Shown here: piece after piece, positions 45,173 to 53,986 of the stretch
Position numbering within the stretch: position 1 is the first letter of the stretch
How the letters are laid out: each line of letters opens with the position of its first letter
Origin: Candidatus Bathyarchaeota archaeon
GTDB taxonomy: Archaea > Thermoproteota > Bathyarchaeia > Bathyarchaeales > Bathycorpusculaceae
Length of the DNA stretch: 64,000 bases
Assembly: GCA_026014745.1 (NCBI GenBank)
Contig: JAOZHS010000001.1
Coordinates: forward strand, 620,001 to 684,000
Reading direction: 5' to 3'
Notes under the pieces: generated by a model
What the model saw: the letters and a program-made list of their open reading frames with translations, nothing else
Told to the model about the DNA's origin: nothing
Database searches by the model: none
Program-made: the position numbers and the translations under genes

Positions 45173-48100
45173 TTATGCGTAAGCATATTTTATCGATTCA
45201 ATTTGATAGTTGATTTGACCGTTTTTGTTTTTTTGCGGAATTGTGATTACGAATTTTGCGCCCTGCCCTGGTTCTCCAAGCTCTTGGATTTGCCAGCCGT
45301 AAATCTCCATCATCTTTTTTATCAGGAATAACCCAAAGCCTGTGCTATTACCGGTGCTGAAGCCTTCATTGAAAAGGCGCGATTTGATTCCAAGCGGTAT
45401 TCCCACCCCATCATCCTCATAAATCAACCTGAGATTTGTCTCATCTGCTTTTTCATAGTAGACCCTTATTGTCGTAGCTGTCTTGCCATATTTTCTTGTG
45501 TTGTCAATAAAATTGTAAAACATTTGCCGCAAAAACGAGTCTGCTAATACCGTTAACCCGTTACATTCATTAACTATTAGCGGAAGTTTGCCTGAAAAAA
45601 GAGTTTTAGCTTCATCCAACACCTTGCTTACGTTAACAGAAGTTAATCTTTCCACGCCTAACTGCTCATACGTCTTGGCAAAATTAATGATTCCTTCGAT
45701 CTCATCTGCAATCTGCATCATTTTATCGAGAGATTTCGCGATGTCAGTTTGGTCTGGGTTCTTGTTCTTTATCAAATATGAATAACCTTTAATTGCGCTA
45801 AGCTTGTTTCGGACATCATGTCTAGTCAAGCTGCCAACTACACCTAGTTTTTCATTAACCAACACCAACTGGTCCATAACGCTGCTCAATTTTTCTTCAG
45901 CTCTAATGCGGTCAGTAATGTCTCTAGCTATAGCTACAATGCACCTTTTGCCTTCCAGTTGAAGTGCAGCCATAGAAATCTCCATTGGAAATTCTGTTCC
46001 GTCTTTTCTACGAGCTGGAACCTCTAAAAGCTTGCCTGTTTTTTTCTTGTTTTCATCTGGACCAAGTTTTGAACTGAACTTGCCTTTCGATGTAAAGCGA
46101 GTGGGAATAATTGTTTCGCTCACTTTTGCTCCAATTATTTCTTTTTCTTTGTACCCGAAAATTTTCTCAGCGGCGGGATTCCAATATGCTATTCGGTCCT
46201 CTTCATCAAACATGAATATTGCGTCAATAGCTGATTCATTGATTGCACGGAACTTAGTTTCGCTTGCCTGTAATTTTTGCTGCATCTGTTTCTTCTCAGC
46301 TATGTCTACAATAAATTCCAATGCCGCTGTCACGTTTTTAGCCTTGTCTTTTAGGGGTGTGGTAATGATTTCAACAAAATATCCCCTGTTGCCCTTACCC
46401 GCTTCTTGGAAACATTCATGAGAATCTTTATCGACTCCGTATTCGAAGATTTTTTTAGCACCGCAATCGGCGCAAATTCGGTCTAAATTATGAAGCGCAG
46501 CATAGCACTGTTTTCCCTCTATCTCGCCGCCGCAGTTATTTTTTACGAATTTGTTCGCGTACAACACACGGTGCTCTTTGCTTATAATTGCAAAGCCGGC
46601 GCCCAGATTTTCTGTAATCGCTTCAAGGATAACTTGGTTCTGTTTAAGAGTATCATCCATTTTCTTGCGTTCGCTGATGTCTCTTATGATAACTTGAGAG
46701 CCGACAATTTTCCCATTTTCCCATATTGGATTGCCTCTGTATTCTGCATCTTTTTTTCCAATAGGCGTGATTACTTCAATTTCACCTTGAGTCGAGTTGC
46801 CTTGCGTTAATTGTTGCAGGTCAGCAGCTATCCGAGGCCAATACTTTTTAGGAATTAGCTCCAATGCGTCGTTTCCGATAATTTTTTCTCTTTTGAATCC
46901 ATAATTTTCTATAGCTTTATTTACGGAAGTGATTCGTCCCGTCAAATCAGCGGTGTATATGACATCGCCAGCATTCTCAAAGAGACTTCTGTATTTCTCT
47001 TCTGAAACTCTAAGCAGTTCTTCAGTTTTCTTGCGCTCAGAGATATCACGTGCGATGCCCAAGAGGCAAGGTTTGCCTTTCAATTTCAAAGCTGAAATCG
47101 AGAGTTCCATAGGAAATTCTGGGCTACCTTTTCTGAGTGATGATAATTCAATAATTCTTCCAGAGTTTTCAACAATTTTCTCACTGTTTGATAGTTGCTT
47201 AAGAAAACCTATATAGAAACCTCGATGCTGGGGCGGGATCAATAACGTTTCTAGGGGCTTGTTTAGTGCTTCTTCTGTTAAGTAACCAAAAGTTTTTTCT
47301 GCCGCAGGATTATAGTAAACGATTTTGCCTTCACTGTTCACCAATATGATTGCATCCATTGCGGAGTTGCTTATTTTACGGAACTTGTCTTCGCTTTCCA
47401 GCAGCTTTTCTTCTAGTTTCTTACGTTCGGTTACGTCGACGTTGTATCCGTACCAAATAATTTCGCCATTAGCCAATTTCTCAGGTATCGATTGACCCCA
47501 CATCCAGTGGACCTCTTGGCCTGGAATTTGCACTCTGTACTCACATACCCAAGGTGTCAAATGCTCAGCTGAATATTTTATTGAATTAATCACTTTGTCA
47601 AAATCTTCAGGAACTATTACTTTCGCTATAGGCGAGAAATCATCTCGAACATCTTGAGGTGAACAACCAAACATTTTTTGTATAGCTTCATTAACAAAGG
47701 GCACACAAAATGTTCTATCCGTTTTCATCTTGAATTGGTACAACATTCCGGATGTTTGAGCTGAAAGTTTTTTAAAACGCGTATCGTTTTCCATTTTTGC
47801 TTTTTTTATTCTCTTGTTTTCCACTATCATTCGGATGCCGTGTGATAGTTCGCCGTAAACGGTTTCTGGTGAACCTTGCTTGTTATAGTATCCGTTGGCG
47901 CCAAGGTTTAGTGCCTTAATGGCAACTTCTTCTCTGCCTTTCCCTGTGAACAGTATAAAGGGAATCTCATTATTGCTCCTACGCAGTTGCGTTAGGAATT
48001 CAAGCCCGTTTTTTTGTGGCATCTCAAAATCAGAAATTACCACATCATAATCGCCCGTTTCCAGCTTCTTTAAGGCATCATCAACATTTAGGGCAGTATC

Positions 48101-48259
48101 AATCTTGAAGTTGCCCTCAGTTAACAGAATCTGTTTTGTTATCTCCAACATACAAGCGTCATCGTCAACATGTAAAACGTGAATTTCCTGTGTTTTATCT
48201 AAAAAAGTCAAATCGGTAGAATTAACTGTGATCTGATTGACCTGATTTAGCATCTGCAA
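45173..48259 (-). CDS. cytoplasmic hybrid sensor: receiver-PAS(5)-histidine kinase
   Basis: The 1,028-residue protein opens with a receiver domain (about 25-145, phosphoacceptor Asp77 in VVISDFEMP), followed by five PAS domains between about 155 and 790. A kinase core follows, with His814 in SLTRHDVRNKLSAI, an N-box FIDNTRKYG, and G-boxes EDDGVGIP and STGFGLFLIKKM. It has no membrane helix. The fourth PAS domain is rich in cysteine (NNCGG, CYAAL, CADCG, HECFQ), which could bind a metal, Fe-S cluster or heme. A dyad just upstream (48289-48311) may be an operator. No adjacent output regulator is seen. Confidence 0.88.
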   Translation of the reverse strand: MQMLNQVNQITVNSTDLTFLDKTQEIHVLHVDDDACMLEITKQILLTEGNFKIDTALNVDDALKKLETGDYDVVISDFEMPQKNGLEFLTQLRRSNNEIPFILFTGKGREEVAIKALNLGANGYYNKQGSPETVYGELSHGIRMIVENKRIKKAKMENDTRFKKLSAQTSGMLYQFKMKTDRTFCVPFVNEAIQKMFGCSPQDVRDDFSPIAKVIVPEDFDKVINSIKYSAEHLTPWVCEYRVQIPGQEVHWMWGQSIPEKLANGEIIWYGYNVDVTERKKLEEKLLESEDKFRKISNSAMDAIILVNSEGKIVYYNPAAEKTFGYLTEEALNKPLETLLIPPQHRGFYIGFLKQLSNSEKIVENSGRIIELSSLRKGSPEFPMELSISALKLKGKPCLLGIARDISERKKTEELLRVSEEKYRSLFENAGDVIYTADLTGRITSVNKAIENYGFKREKIIGNDALELIPKKYWPRIAADLQQLTQGNSTQGEIEVITPIGKKDAEYRGNPIWENGKIVGSQVIIRDISERKKMDDTLKQNQVILEAITENLGAGFAIISKEHRVLYANKFVKNNCGGEIEGKQCYAALHNLDRICADCGAKKIFEYGVDKDSHECFQEAGKGNRGYFVEIITTPLKDKAKNVTAALEFIVDIAEKKQMQQKLQASETKFRAINESAIDAIFMFDEEDRIAYWNPAAEKIFGYKEKEIIGAKVSETIIPTRFTSKGKFSSKLGPDENKKKTGKLLEVPARRKDGTEFPMEISMAALQLEGKRCIVAIARDITDRIRAEEKLSSVMDQLVLVNEKLGVVGSLTRHDVRNKLSAIKGYSYLIKNKNPDQTDIAKSLDKMMQIADEIEGIINFAKTYEQLGVERLTSVNVSKVLDEAKTLFSGKLPLIVNECNGLTVLADSFLRQMFYNFIDNTRKYGKTATTIRVYYEKADETNLRLIYEDDGVGIPLGIKSRLFNEGFSTGNSTGFGLFLIKKMMEIYGWQIQELGEPGQGAKFVITIPQKNKNGQINYQIESIKYAYA

Positions 48260-48288
48260 TAGTCAAATCCCAACAAAAGGTTGCTTGA

Positions 48289-48311
48289 GTTCATAAATAA
48301 TAGTTATGAAC
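48289..48311 (-). promoter_or_regulatory. 8-bp inverted repeat upstream of the hybrid kinase gene
   Basis: GTTCATAA (48289-48296) and TTATGAAC (48304-48311) form a perfect inverted repeat with a 7-bp spacer, 30-52 bp before the kinase start. The half TTATGAAC also occurs in the amt and permease operators (GTTATGAAC). Confidence 0.5.
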
Positions 48312-48423
48312 CGCGAATACTGAGCAATAAAATCTATTTTGGACTCATGCGAAGCTGCGCTGTTCAGATACGTATTGAAACCAGCCCACAGACTCGCCAA
48401 GTATTAAAATAGAAAATGTAGTG

Positions 48424-48450
48424 ACGCGGGATGTTAGATTTGCACCCACG
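48424..48450 (-). pseudogene. second tRNA-Ser 3'-end remnant
   Basis: The plus-strand bases CGCGGGATG, then TTTGCACCCACG resemble the 3' end of tRNA-Ser(GCT) at 49779-49804 (CGCGGGATG, then ATTGAACCCACG), in the same orientation. It is shorter and more diverged than the intact gene. It lies in the 364-bp gap between the kinase and flavodoxin genes, which has no gene. Confidence 0.5.
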
Positions 48451-48623
48451 TTTAAATTCCACACAAGATATCTCGAAAAAAGGGGTATAAGTCTTTCATC
48501 ATCAATGGGAGTGAGTCGGACCGGACCTACCCCCAAATGGGTTTTGAGTCTTATCACTCAATAGCCAACTCTAAGCCAAAGTCTAATATTCTAAGACAAA
48601 CAAAAACGAGAGCGTGGTTGAAA

Positions 48624-49112
48624 ATGAAGGGCATTGTTATTTATGACACCTCCTCCGGAAACACTAAGAAAATCGCAGAGACAATTGCAGAAACTTTTAA
48701 GGAGTCTGGAATAGAAATTGATCTCTTCTACGTAAAAGATGCAAAGAAGTTGAACGCAAAAGACTACGATTTTCTGGTCCTCGGTTCCCCAACCAGATTT
48801 GGCACGATGAGCTTCGCCGTCAAATCTTTTTTGGGCAAAGTTAAGACTGAAGAATGGATGACCAAGCCTTTCGCAGCCTTTGACACCGAAAACCCTGAGA
48901 ACGTTGAGAAATCTCGTGCCGAAAATAAGAATTGGAGCGCAGCTGAAAAGATTGTCGAAAACCTAAGAGAGAAGAAAATGAACCAACTTCTGCCCGTTCT
49001 AAAGTCTCTTGTGGAGTCCAAGTTGAATGGAACACTTCTTGAAGGAGAAATCGACCGCGCAAAAGACTACGCAAAGCAACTCGCCGCAAAATTGAAAGAA
49101 ACCACACCATAA
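48624..49112 (+). CDS. flavodoxin
   Basis: The ATG at 48624 gives the normal flavodoxin start MKGIVIYDTSSGNTKKIAETIA, in which TSSGNTKK binds the FMN phosphate; an earlier ATG at 48537 would add 29 residues. The 162-residue protein continues with FLVLGSPTRFGTMS and PFAAFDTENPEN. It is a small FMN electron carrier for low-potential reactions. GACCTACCCCC lies about 90 bp upstream, resembling the repeat before the two other redox genes. Confidence 0.85.
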   Translation: MKGIVIYDTSSGNTKKIAETIAETFKESGIEIDLFYVKDAKKLNAKDYDFLVLGSPTRFGTMSFAVKSFLGKVKTEEWMTKPFAAFDTENPENVEKSRAENKNWSAAEKIVENLREKKMNQLLPVLKSLVESKLNGTLLEGEIDRAKDYAKQLAAKLKETTP

Positions 49113-49133
49113 TGCGATGAAAGGTGTTTTGAC

Positions 49134-49517
49134 TTAGTTTTTCCATTTAATTGCTTTGACCCCGCCTGCTATACCCAATATGAAGCCCACTATGAATCCC
49201 CCACCCATGATTACGCTGGGTACCGAAAACACAATTATCATTATACCCCATACTTTCTTGTTTGCAGGCTTATTGCGAAGCATTAAGGTGGCAAATAGTA
49301 CTAGAAGACCCAGTATCAAACCAATAGCGGAGAGAGTGTAAAAAAGCATTGGATCATTGCCTGTTGATCCTGGCAGAACAGGCATGATATCAAGAAACCA
49401 TCTGGCTACAATTGCCAATCCCGCAGCATTGATTAATATTAAAATGCCTGCTGTTAAAGACAAAGTAAAAGCTTTAGATGATTTTACGGTTTGGTCCAGA
49501 TTTTTTACGCCCCTCAT
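49134..49517 (-). CDS. four-helix membrane protein, unknown function
   Basis: The 127-residue protein has four hydrophobic helices separated by short polar loops, and a lysine-rich end (KAIKWKN). The last helix is glycine-rich (MGGGFIVGFILGIAGGV), as in DUF4064-like proteins. No charged residue lies inside the helices, so a transporter is not supported. It is convergent with the flavodoxin gene. Confidence 0.6.
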   Translation of the reverse strand: MRGVKNLDQTVKSSKAFTLSLTAGILILINAAGLAIVARWFLDIMPVLPGSTGNDPMLFYTLSAIGLILGLLVLFATLMLRNKPANKKVWGIMIIVFSVPSVIMGGGFIVGFILGIAGGVKAIKWKN

Positions 49518-49778
49518 TTGTTCGTATTTTAGGATAGCCCGAAATGCATTTAACTTTTGTCAATTATTCTATGAACTTATAGCTCATTCTTTCTCCAATT
49601 TCGAATCTGTCACACGTTAAATTGGGTTAAATCTTTTGTATGTTAATGGTGATTTGTGAGGTCCATGTTAACTGTAACGCGGGTTTAAACCTATAGGCAG
49701 ATTTACGCCAAAGTCTACAGAAATTAATTCAGTAGAAGAGCTGAAAATAAGCTGATTTTGAAGCTAATTTTGAAATGG

Positions 49779-49862
49779 CGCGGGATGTGGGAATTGAACC
49801 CACGCGGCCTTTCGACCACAGACTTAGCAGGCCTGCCCCATACCAGGCTTGGGGAATCCCGC
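49779..49862 (-). tRNA. tRNA-Ser(GCT)
   Basis: The minus strand forms a class II tRNA with acceptor GCGGGAT/ATCCCGC, discriminator G, encoded CCA at 49776-49778, anticodon stem CAGGC/GTCTG with loop CTGCTAA (anticodon GCT), a long variable arm, and a T-arm GTGGG-TTCAATT-CCCAC. Two diverged copies of its 3' end lie upstream at 45094 and 48424, in direct orientation. Confidence 0.93.
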
Positions 49863-50115
49863 ACGCCTTGATTTAACTGTTCAACGCCTGATTTAGACTT
49901 ATTGGGATGTTCATTTGAACCCCTAAGTGGTCAGTCTCAGCCATTTGAGTGTAAGGTAATTTAATTAAAGTTTTCTGAGCATTTAACGCGCTGTCCTTGA
50001 CTGCTTGTTGCATTGCATCTTTTTTGTCTGTTGGTGATAGATGAACTTGCTTTTGCTATAATACTTAGTCAAGAAACTTTGACGAAAAAGCACATAAGCA
50101 GATTATAATTTCACA

Positions 50116-51153
50116 ATGTTATTGGTTGAATTGAAAACAACACGATTATTATTGTTAACATTACTAGTGCTCTCCACTCTTGTGGGTAGCTTACAAAATA
50201 TTGAGGTGGCAGACGCTAATCCTCCGGTAGAACCCAAATTTGTCGGTATGAAGGTGACAGTAACAAGCCCCGTGAGTAATCAAAGTATCTCAAGTAATAA
50301 TCTGCTTGTTAACTTTAGAGTTGATGTTCCTGTAGATGAAATTTATTCTCTTGGCTACCCCAAACAAGAATATATCAGCAAAGAAGCGAGAACCTATGCG
50401 CTCATTGAACTGGATAAAAAAGTAGCAGAGCGTCCAACATTTTTAGAATTTCCAATCAATTATTCTCTTCCTCAAAGAACGGTGAATTATTCGTTTGAAC
50501 TTGCCAATTTAACGCAGGGACAACATACTCTCTTGGTTCGATTAAGTTATGACTTCCAAATTCCTGGCTGCATACAAATCGACAGCATTGGAGACTCAGG
50601 TTTGATTTATTTCACAATTCTGTCAGCAGATGCTCCGCCTTATACCTCTCAAGATATAAACTACAAAATGGATTTCCTTAGCCCCAATAGCAACCTAGCA
50701 CACACAGGCTCGATGCAGCTACACTATAACGTAGAATGGGCTAAGGGAAATTGGACAAGCTGGATAAAACCTTTCTTTAGTTTTAGCATAGACAACAAAA
50801 CGATAGTTGACACCAATGGCGGACAGCAGAAAATTTACTTTAAGGTTGCAGATCGGGCAATAACAGAAACCAACGACACAATTGACATTTCTAAACTATC
50901 AAATGGTGAACATACACTTACAGTATACGCATGGGGCGACATAAATGAGGCAAATGTGATGACTACTCGATTTAATTACACCCTAGCAACCTTCAATTTT
51001 GTGGTTGACAATGGTCCTTTTTCTTTGTTTCCGTCAAGTTCACTTGTAATTCTGGGCTTAGTGATAGTTACTGCGATATCTGTTTCACTTGTTTACTTCA
51101 GAAGAAGGCGCCTAAATGCGTGGAAACGAAAATTGCTAAGTCAAGAAATGTAA
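50116..51153 (+). CDS. secreted Ig-like surface protein with membrane anchor (first of a pair)
   Basis: The 345-residue protein has a signal peptide, two Ig-like units each containing a SNGEHTLTVYAWGD-type or GQHTLLVRLSYD-type strand, and a C-terminal helix with basic tail YFRRRRLNAWKRK. The next gene encodes a related protein, so the pair arose by duplication. Many asparagine-x-threonine/serine sites would allow N-glycosylation. A cell-surface structural or binding role is expected. Confidence 0.65.
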   Translation: MLLVELKTTRLLLLTLLVLSTLVGSLQNIEVADANPPVEPKFVGMKVTVTSPVSNQSISSNNLLVNFRVDVPVDEIYSLGYPKQEYISKEARTYALIELDKKVAERPTFLEFPINYSLPQRTVNYSFELANLTQGQHTLLVRLSYDFQIPGCIQIDSIGDSGLIYFTILSADAPPYTSQDINYKMDFLSPNSNLAHTGSMQLHYNVEWAKGNWTSWIKPFFSFSIDNKTIVDTNGGQQKIYFKVADRAITETNDTIDISKLSNGEHTLTVYAWGDINEANVMTTRFNYTLATFNFVVDNGPFSLFPSSSLVILGLVIVTAISVSLVYFRRRRLNAWKRKLLSQEM

Positions 51154-51188
51154 AACTTCATAAGAATCCGCGTTTTACTGTATTTGAG

Positions 51189-52127
51189 ATGAAAAAGCTA
51201 GTAGTTGCTTCTTTAATCATTCTGTTGCTGTCAATTTCGATAGTGATAGCTGCGGCAAACGCTAATCCTTTTCCCCCAAAAAAATCATACATCAGCATAA
51301 CCTCCCCGCAACCCTACACTAACTTCATCTATCAAAACACAACCCTGCCACTTACAATATCACTAAATCTCTTAGTAGACGACACTTCAGGGGCGGTTCC
51401 TGAGGTTACTCATGTTACTTACAGTTTGGATGGTCAGGCAAACGTAACCCTCTCGGATATCCCAAAGTCTGGACGTGAATACACCGTTGAGGACTCATTT
51501 GGGGGGCTGCATCAGGAAGCCAACTACGTCGCCATAACGGTTGAAGCAGGAACACTGAGCGGTCTCTCAGATGGGAAACATATAGTTGATGTCTATTCCT
51601 TTGATGCTGATGGCGGTGTATTGTCCGCTTCTGTTGCCTTTGAGGTTTTAACCGCTTACAAAATCCCCGAAGTGACCCTGATTTCTCCACAAAATCAAAC
51701 GTATACTGCTGCTGAGATTCCACTTACTTTCATAGTTAGTGGGGAATATGAGCAGTTATGTTACGCCATTGATTACCTGCGCACGAGCCTTAACATTAGT
51801 ATTGCGGGAAATACGACTGTGAATTTGTCGGGCTTACAAAACGGTTACCACGAGCTAAGAGTCTATGCCAATACTCCGGGACATTATGGTGGTTTAGCCT
51901 CAACGTACTTCATGGTTAATATAGACGCAAATTCCGTTGATGGCTCCATCGCAACGATTTCACCTGATATTTCTCCCACGGTTGCGCCAACAGAGTCAAC
52001 TCAAGTTAATCTGCAAACAGAACTTGACCCTAATCAGGCGATTTTAATTGGAGTGGTTTCTGTAGCCATTATATTGGCTGTTGCTTTAGGCTCTTTGGCT
52101 TACTTTAAGCGTACAAGGGCACGATAG
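51189..52127 (+). CDS. secreted Ig-like surface protein with membrane anchor (second of a pair)
   Basis: The ATG at 51189 directly precedes a signal peptide (KKLVVASLIILLLSISIVIA); the longer frame from 51120 overlaps the previous gene. The 312-residue product has two Ig-like units (ITSPQPYTNFIYQNTTLPL, LISPQNQTYTAAEIPLTF) with the motif LSDGKHIVDVYSFDADG, then a Thr/Ser/Pro-rich linker and a C-terminal helix with KRTRAR tail. It lies 36 bp after its paralogue, in one operon. Confidence 0.65.
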   Translation: MKKLVVASLIILLLSISIVIAAANANPFPPKKSYISITSPQPYTNFIYQNTTLPLTISLNLLVDDTSGAVPEVTHVTYSLDGQANVTLSDIPKSGREYTVEDSFGGLHQEANYVAITVEAGTLSGLSDGKHIVDVYSFDADGGVLSASVAFEVLTAYKIPEVTLISPQNQTYTAAEIPLTFIVSGEYEQLCYAIDYLRTSLNISIAGNTTVNLSGLQNGYHELRVYANTPGHYGGLASTYFMVNIDANSVDGSIATISPDISPTVAPTESTQVNLQTELDPNQAILIGVVSVAIILAVALGSLAYFKRTRAR

Positions 52128-52186
52128 ACAAAATCTCTATTCTTACGTCTTGAACAGTGTAGTAATACCCTTGACTGGATATGTCC

Positions 52187-53299
52187 TTAACCTTGACGGG
52201 GTACTTTTTTCTTCCAGAAAATCGCCAGACTTAGTGCTACCACAAAAACTGCCACTGCTGCTGTACTGATTTCGGGAACTTGGGGGGTGGTGGTTGCTTG
52301 TGGCCCCGAGGTTGCTGTAGGTGTGGCGGTTGCGGCGGTCTGGGGTAGGGCTCCAAGAATCTGGATGGGGTCTGTGTTGCGGATGTGAGTGAAGGAGATT
52401 TCTGTGGAGTCGGCGTTTTCGGTTATGGTGGGCGTGATTTGTTGAGTGCCCTGCGTGACCGTGAAGGGTGCTTGGAGGAGGGTTTTGGGGACGGCGACTT
52501 TGCAGTAGCCGCTGGTGTAGCTGATGGCTTGTGCCGTGAACTGCAGACGCCGCGCTGAAGCATCATACGTGGCTCCGCTTGTTGCTGAGTCGCTGACAAA
52601 CCCAATTGTTTGTGCGCCTGTATCTGTGTTCACAATGAGGCTGCTGGTTAAGGCTTTGTCCTCGACGGGTAGGGTTGCGCCTGAAGCTTTATCTGGCGAC
52701 CCAAAATAGACTGTTCCGCTGTAGCCTTGAGTGGTGGCGCCAAATCCCACCGCGAATCCTATGGCGTGTCCCTTTTTGAAGGTATAATCAATGTTAGTGC
52801 TCAGACTATACTGGGTGGGGGTTGAGCTGAGGGCGTTGGCTCCAATGGTGTAGGGCGCTTCCGTTATGAACTGTTGGACTTCTTGGTCGTTTTCGTCTAT
52901 GTCCACTAACCCCATGCCATAGCCTGAACCGCTGAATAACCCGCTGAGTTTGAAGGTGCTGCTAAGATACGTGCGCATGTTCACGGTGCCCACGACGTGG
53001 AGGTCCATGGGTAAACGGATAACCCAAACCACTGACGCCGAATAATAAGCCCAACCGTCTCTTTGCCCCGTAATCATTGCGTCTAGGGTTACTTGCCCCG
53101 CGGTGGAGGCGTCTGCTGCAGCTCCGTCGGCGCCGTCGTAGACGCAGAAGGAATTGTTGTCTGCCCGCAGAAGCACGCTGTAATTGTGGAAGGTCAACTG
53201 GTAAGTGGCGATGTTTGTTTGTGCAGTTGTGGTTGGGGTTGTGCAGAGTAGGCTGCCTAAAATCAGCGTGGTTATCAGCAGCGCTATGGGGGCTTTCAT
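52187..53299 (-). CDS. secreted protein with C-terminal PE-type membrane anchor
   Basis: The 370-residue protein has a signal peptide (to about 26), a large beta-rich domain, a C-terminal domain (about 235-315) shared with the protein at 42063 (SYTSGYCKVAVPKTLL, then EISFTHIRNTDPIQI), a Thr/Pro/Ala linker, and the ending VPEISTAAVAVFVVAL with a KKK tail. Its first codon overlaps the stop of the upstream membrane-protein gene (53296) by 4 bp, so they are translated together. It closes the operon that starts with the marker-11-like gene. Confidence 0.7.
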   Translation of the reverse strand: MKAPIALLITTLILGSLLCTTPTTTAQTNIATYQLTFHNYSVLLRADNNSFCVYDGADGAAADASTAGQVTLDAMITGQRDGWAYYSASVVWVIRLPMDLHVVGTVNMRTYLSSTFKLSGLFSGSGYGMGLVDIDENDQEVQQFITEAPYTIGANALSSTPTQYSLSTNIDYTFKKGHAIGFAVGFGATTQGYSGTVYFGSPDKASGATLPVEDKALTSSLIVNTDTGAQTIGFVSDSATSGATYDASARRLQFTAQAISYTSGYCKVAVPKTLLQAPFTVTQGTQQITPTITENADSTEISFTHIRNTDPIQILGALPQTAATATPTATSGPQATTTPQVPEISTAAVAVFVVALSLAIFWKKKVPRQG

Positions 53300-53982
53300 G
53301 GATGGACTTCTGCCTCGATTTTGTTGGGTTTTAAGCCTAACCCTAGCTGGTTGGCGATTCGTTCTTTGTTGCCTGCAAACGTGGAGATGTATGCGCCTAA
53401 CTGATGCAGCAGTATCGGTGTGATGATGTTGCCTGAGATAAGAAAACCGATGGATGCAACTGTATCTTCATAGGCTAAGCCTTTTGCAATGAAATTCATG
53501 CCGCCGAACATGCGTTCGCCGCTTTTTTCTTTAGGGAAAAGTGCGTGTGCCCCAACATGTGTTGCCCAACGTGCGAGGATTGCGAGGCCAGCGCTGACCA
53601 GAAATGGGATGCCTAAGAGTGTGAAGGCTAAAATGAACAAGGGAAGTACGGCGCCGCTCCAATGAGTCTCGGCGATGAAGCCGTCGTCGCATCCTCGAAG
53701 GGTTATCGACCAGAACTTCTCGAAGTCCTCGCGGGTTTTGATGTAACTTAACCCCTTAACGTATAAGCCATAGGCAAGGCTGGTTCTGGCAAGCAGCGTC
53801 GTCAACGTCAGGATTATCGCGGCTACAAACAAGCCCGCCCATAGGGTGCTAAGCGTGAAGCCCATCTGTTCTGCTGTTAGGATGCCGAAACCCAGCGGGG
53901 AAACTGCGATGGCAAAGGCTATTTGATATGAAAGATAAATTATGGCTGCGGCCAATGATTTTCCTTTTATTCGCCGCTTCAT
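53296..53982 (-). CDS. multi-helix membrane protein in the marker-11-like operon
   Basis: The 228-residue protein has about four or five hydrophobic segments and ends in a hydrophilic tail. A conserved-looking polar loop (SITLRGCDDGFIAETHWSG) lies between helices, and the segment AHALFPKEKSGERMFGGMNF is also polar. It starts 4 bp after the marker-11-like gene and overlaps the secreted-protein gene, so three products are probably made from one mRNA. I do not recognise the family. Confidence 0.6.
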   Translation of the reverse strand: MKRRIKGKSLAAAIIYLSYQIAFAIAVSPLGFGILTAEQMGFTLSTLWAGLFVAAIILTLTTLLARTSLAYGLYVKGLSYIKTREDFEKFWSITLRGCDDGFIAETHWSGAVLPLFILAFTLLGIPFLVSAGLAILARWATHVGAHALFPKEKSGERMFGGMNFIAKGLAYEDTVASIGFLISGNIITPILLHQLGAYISTFAGNKERIANQLGLGLKPNKIEAEVHP

Positions 53983-53986
53983 GTTG

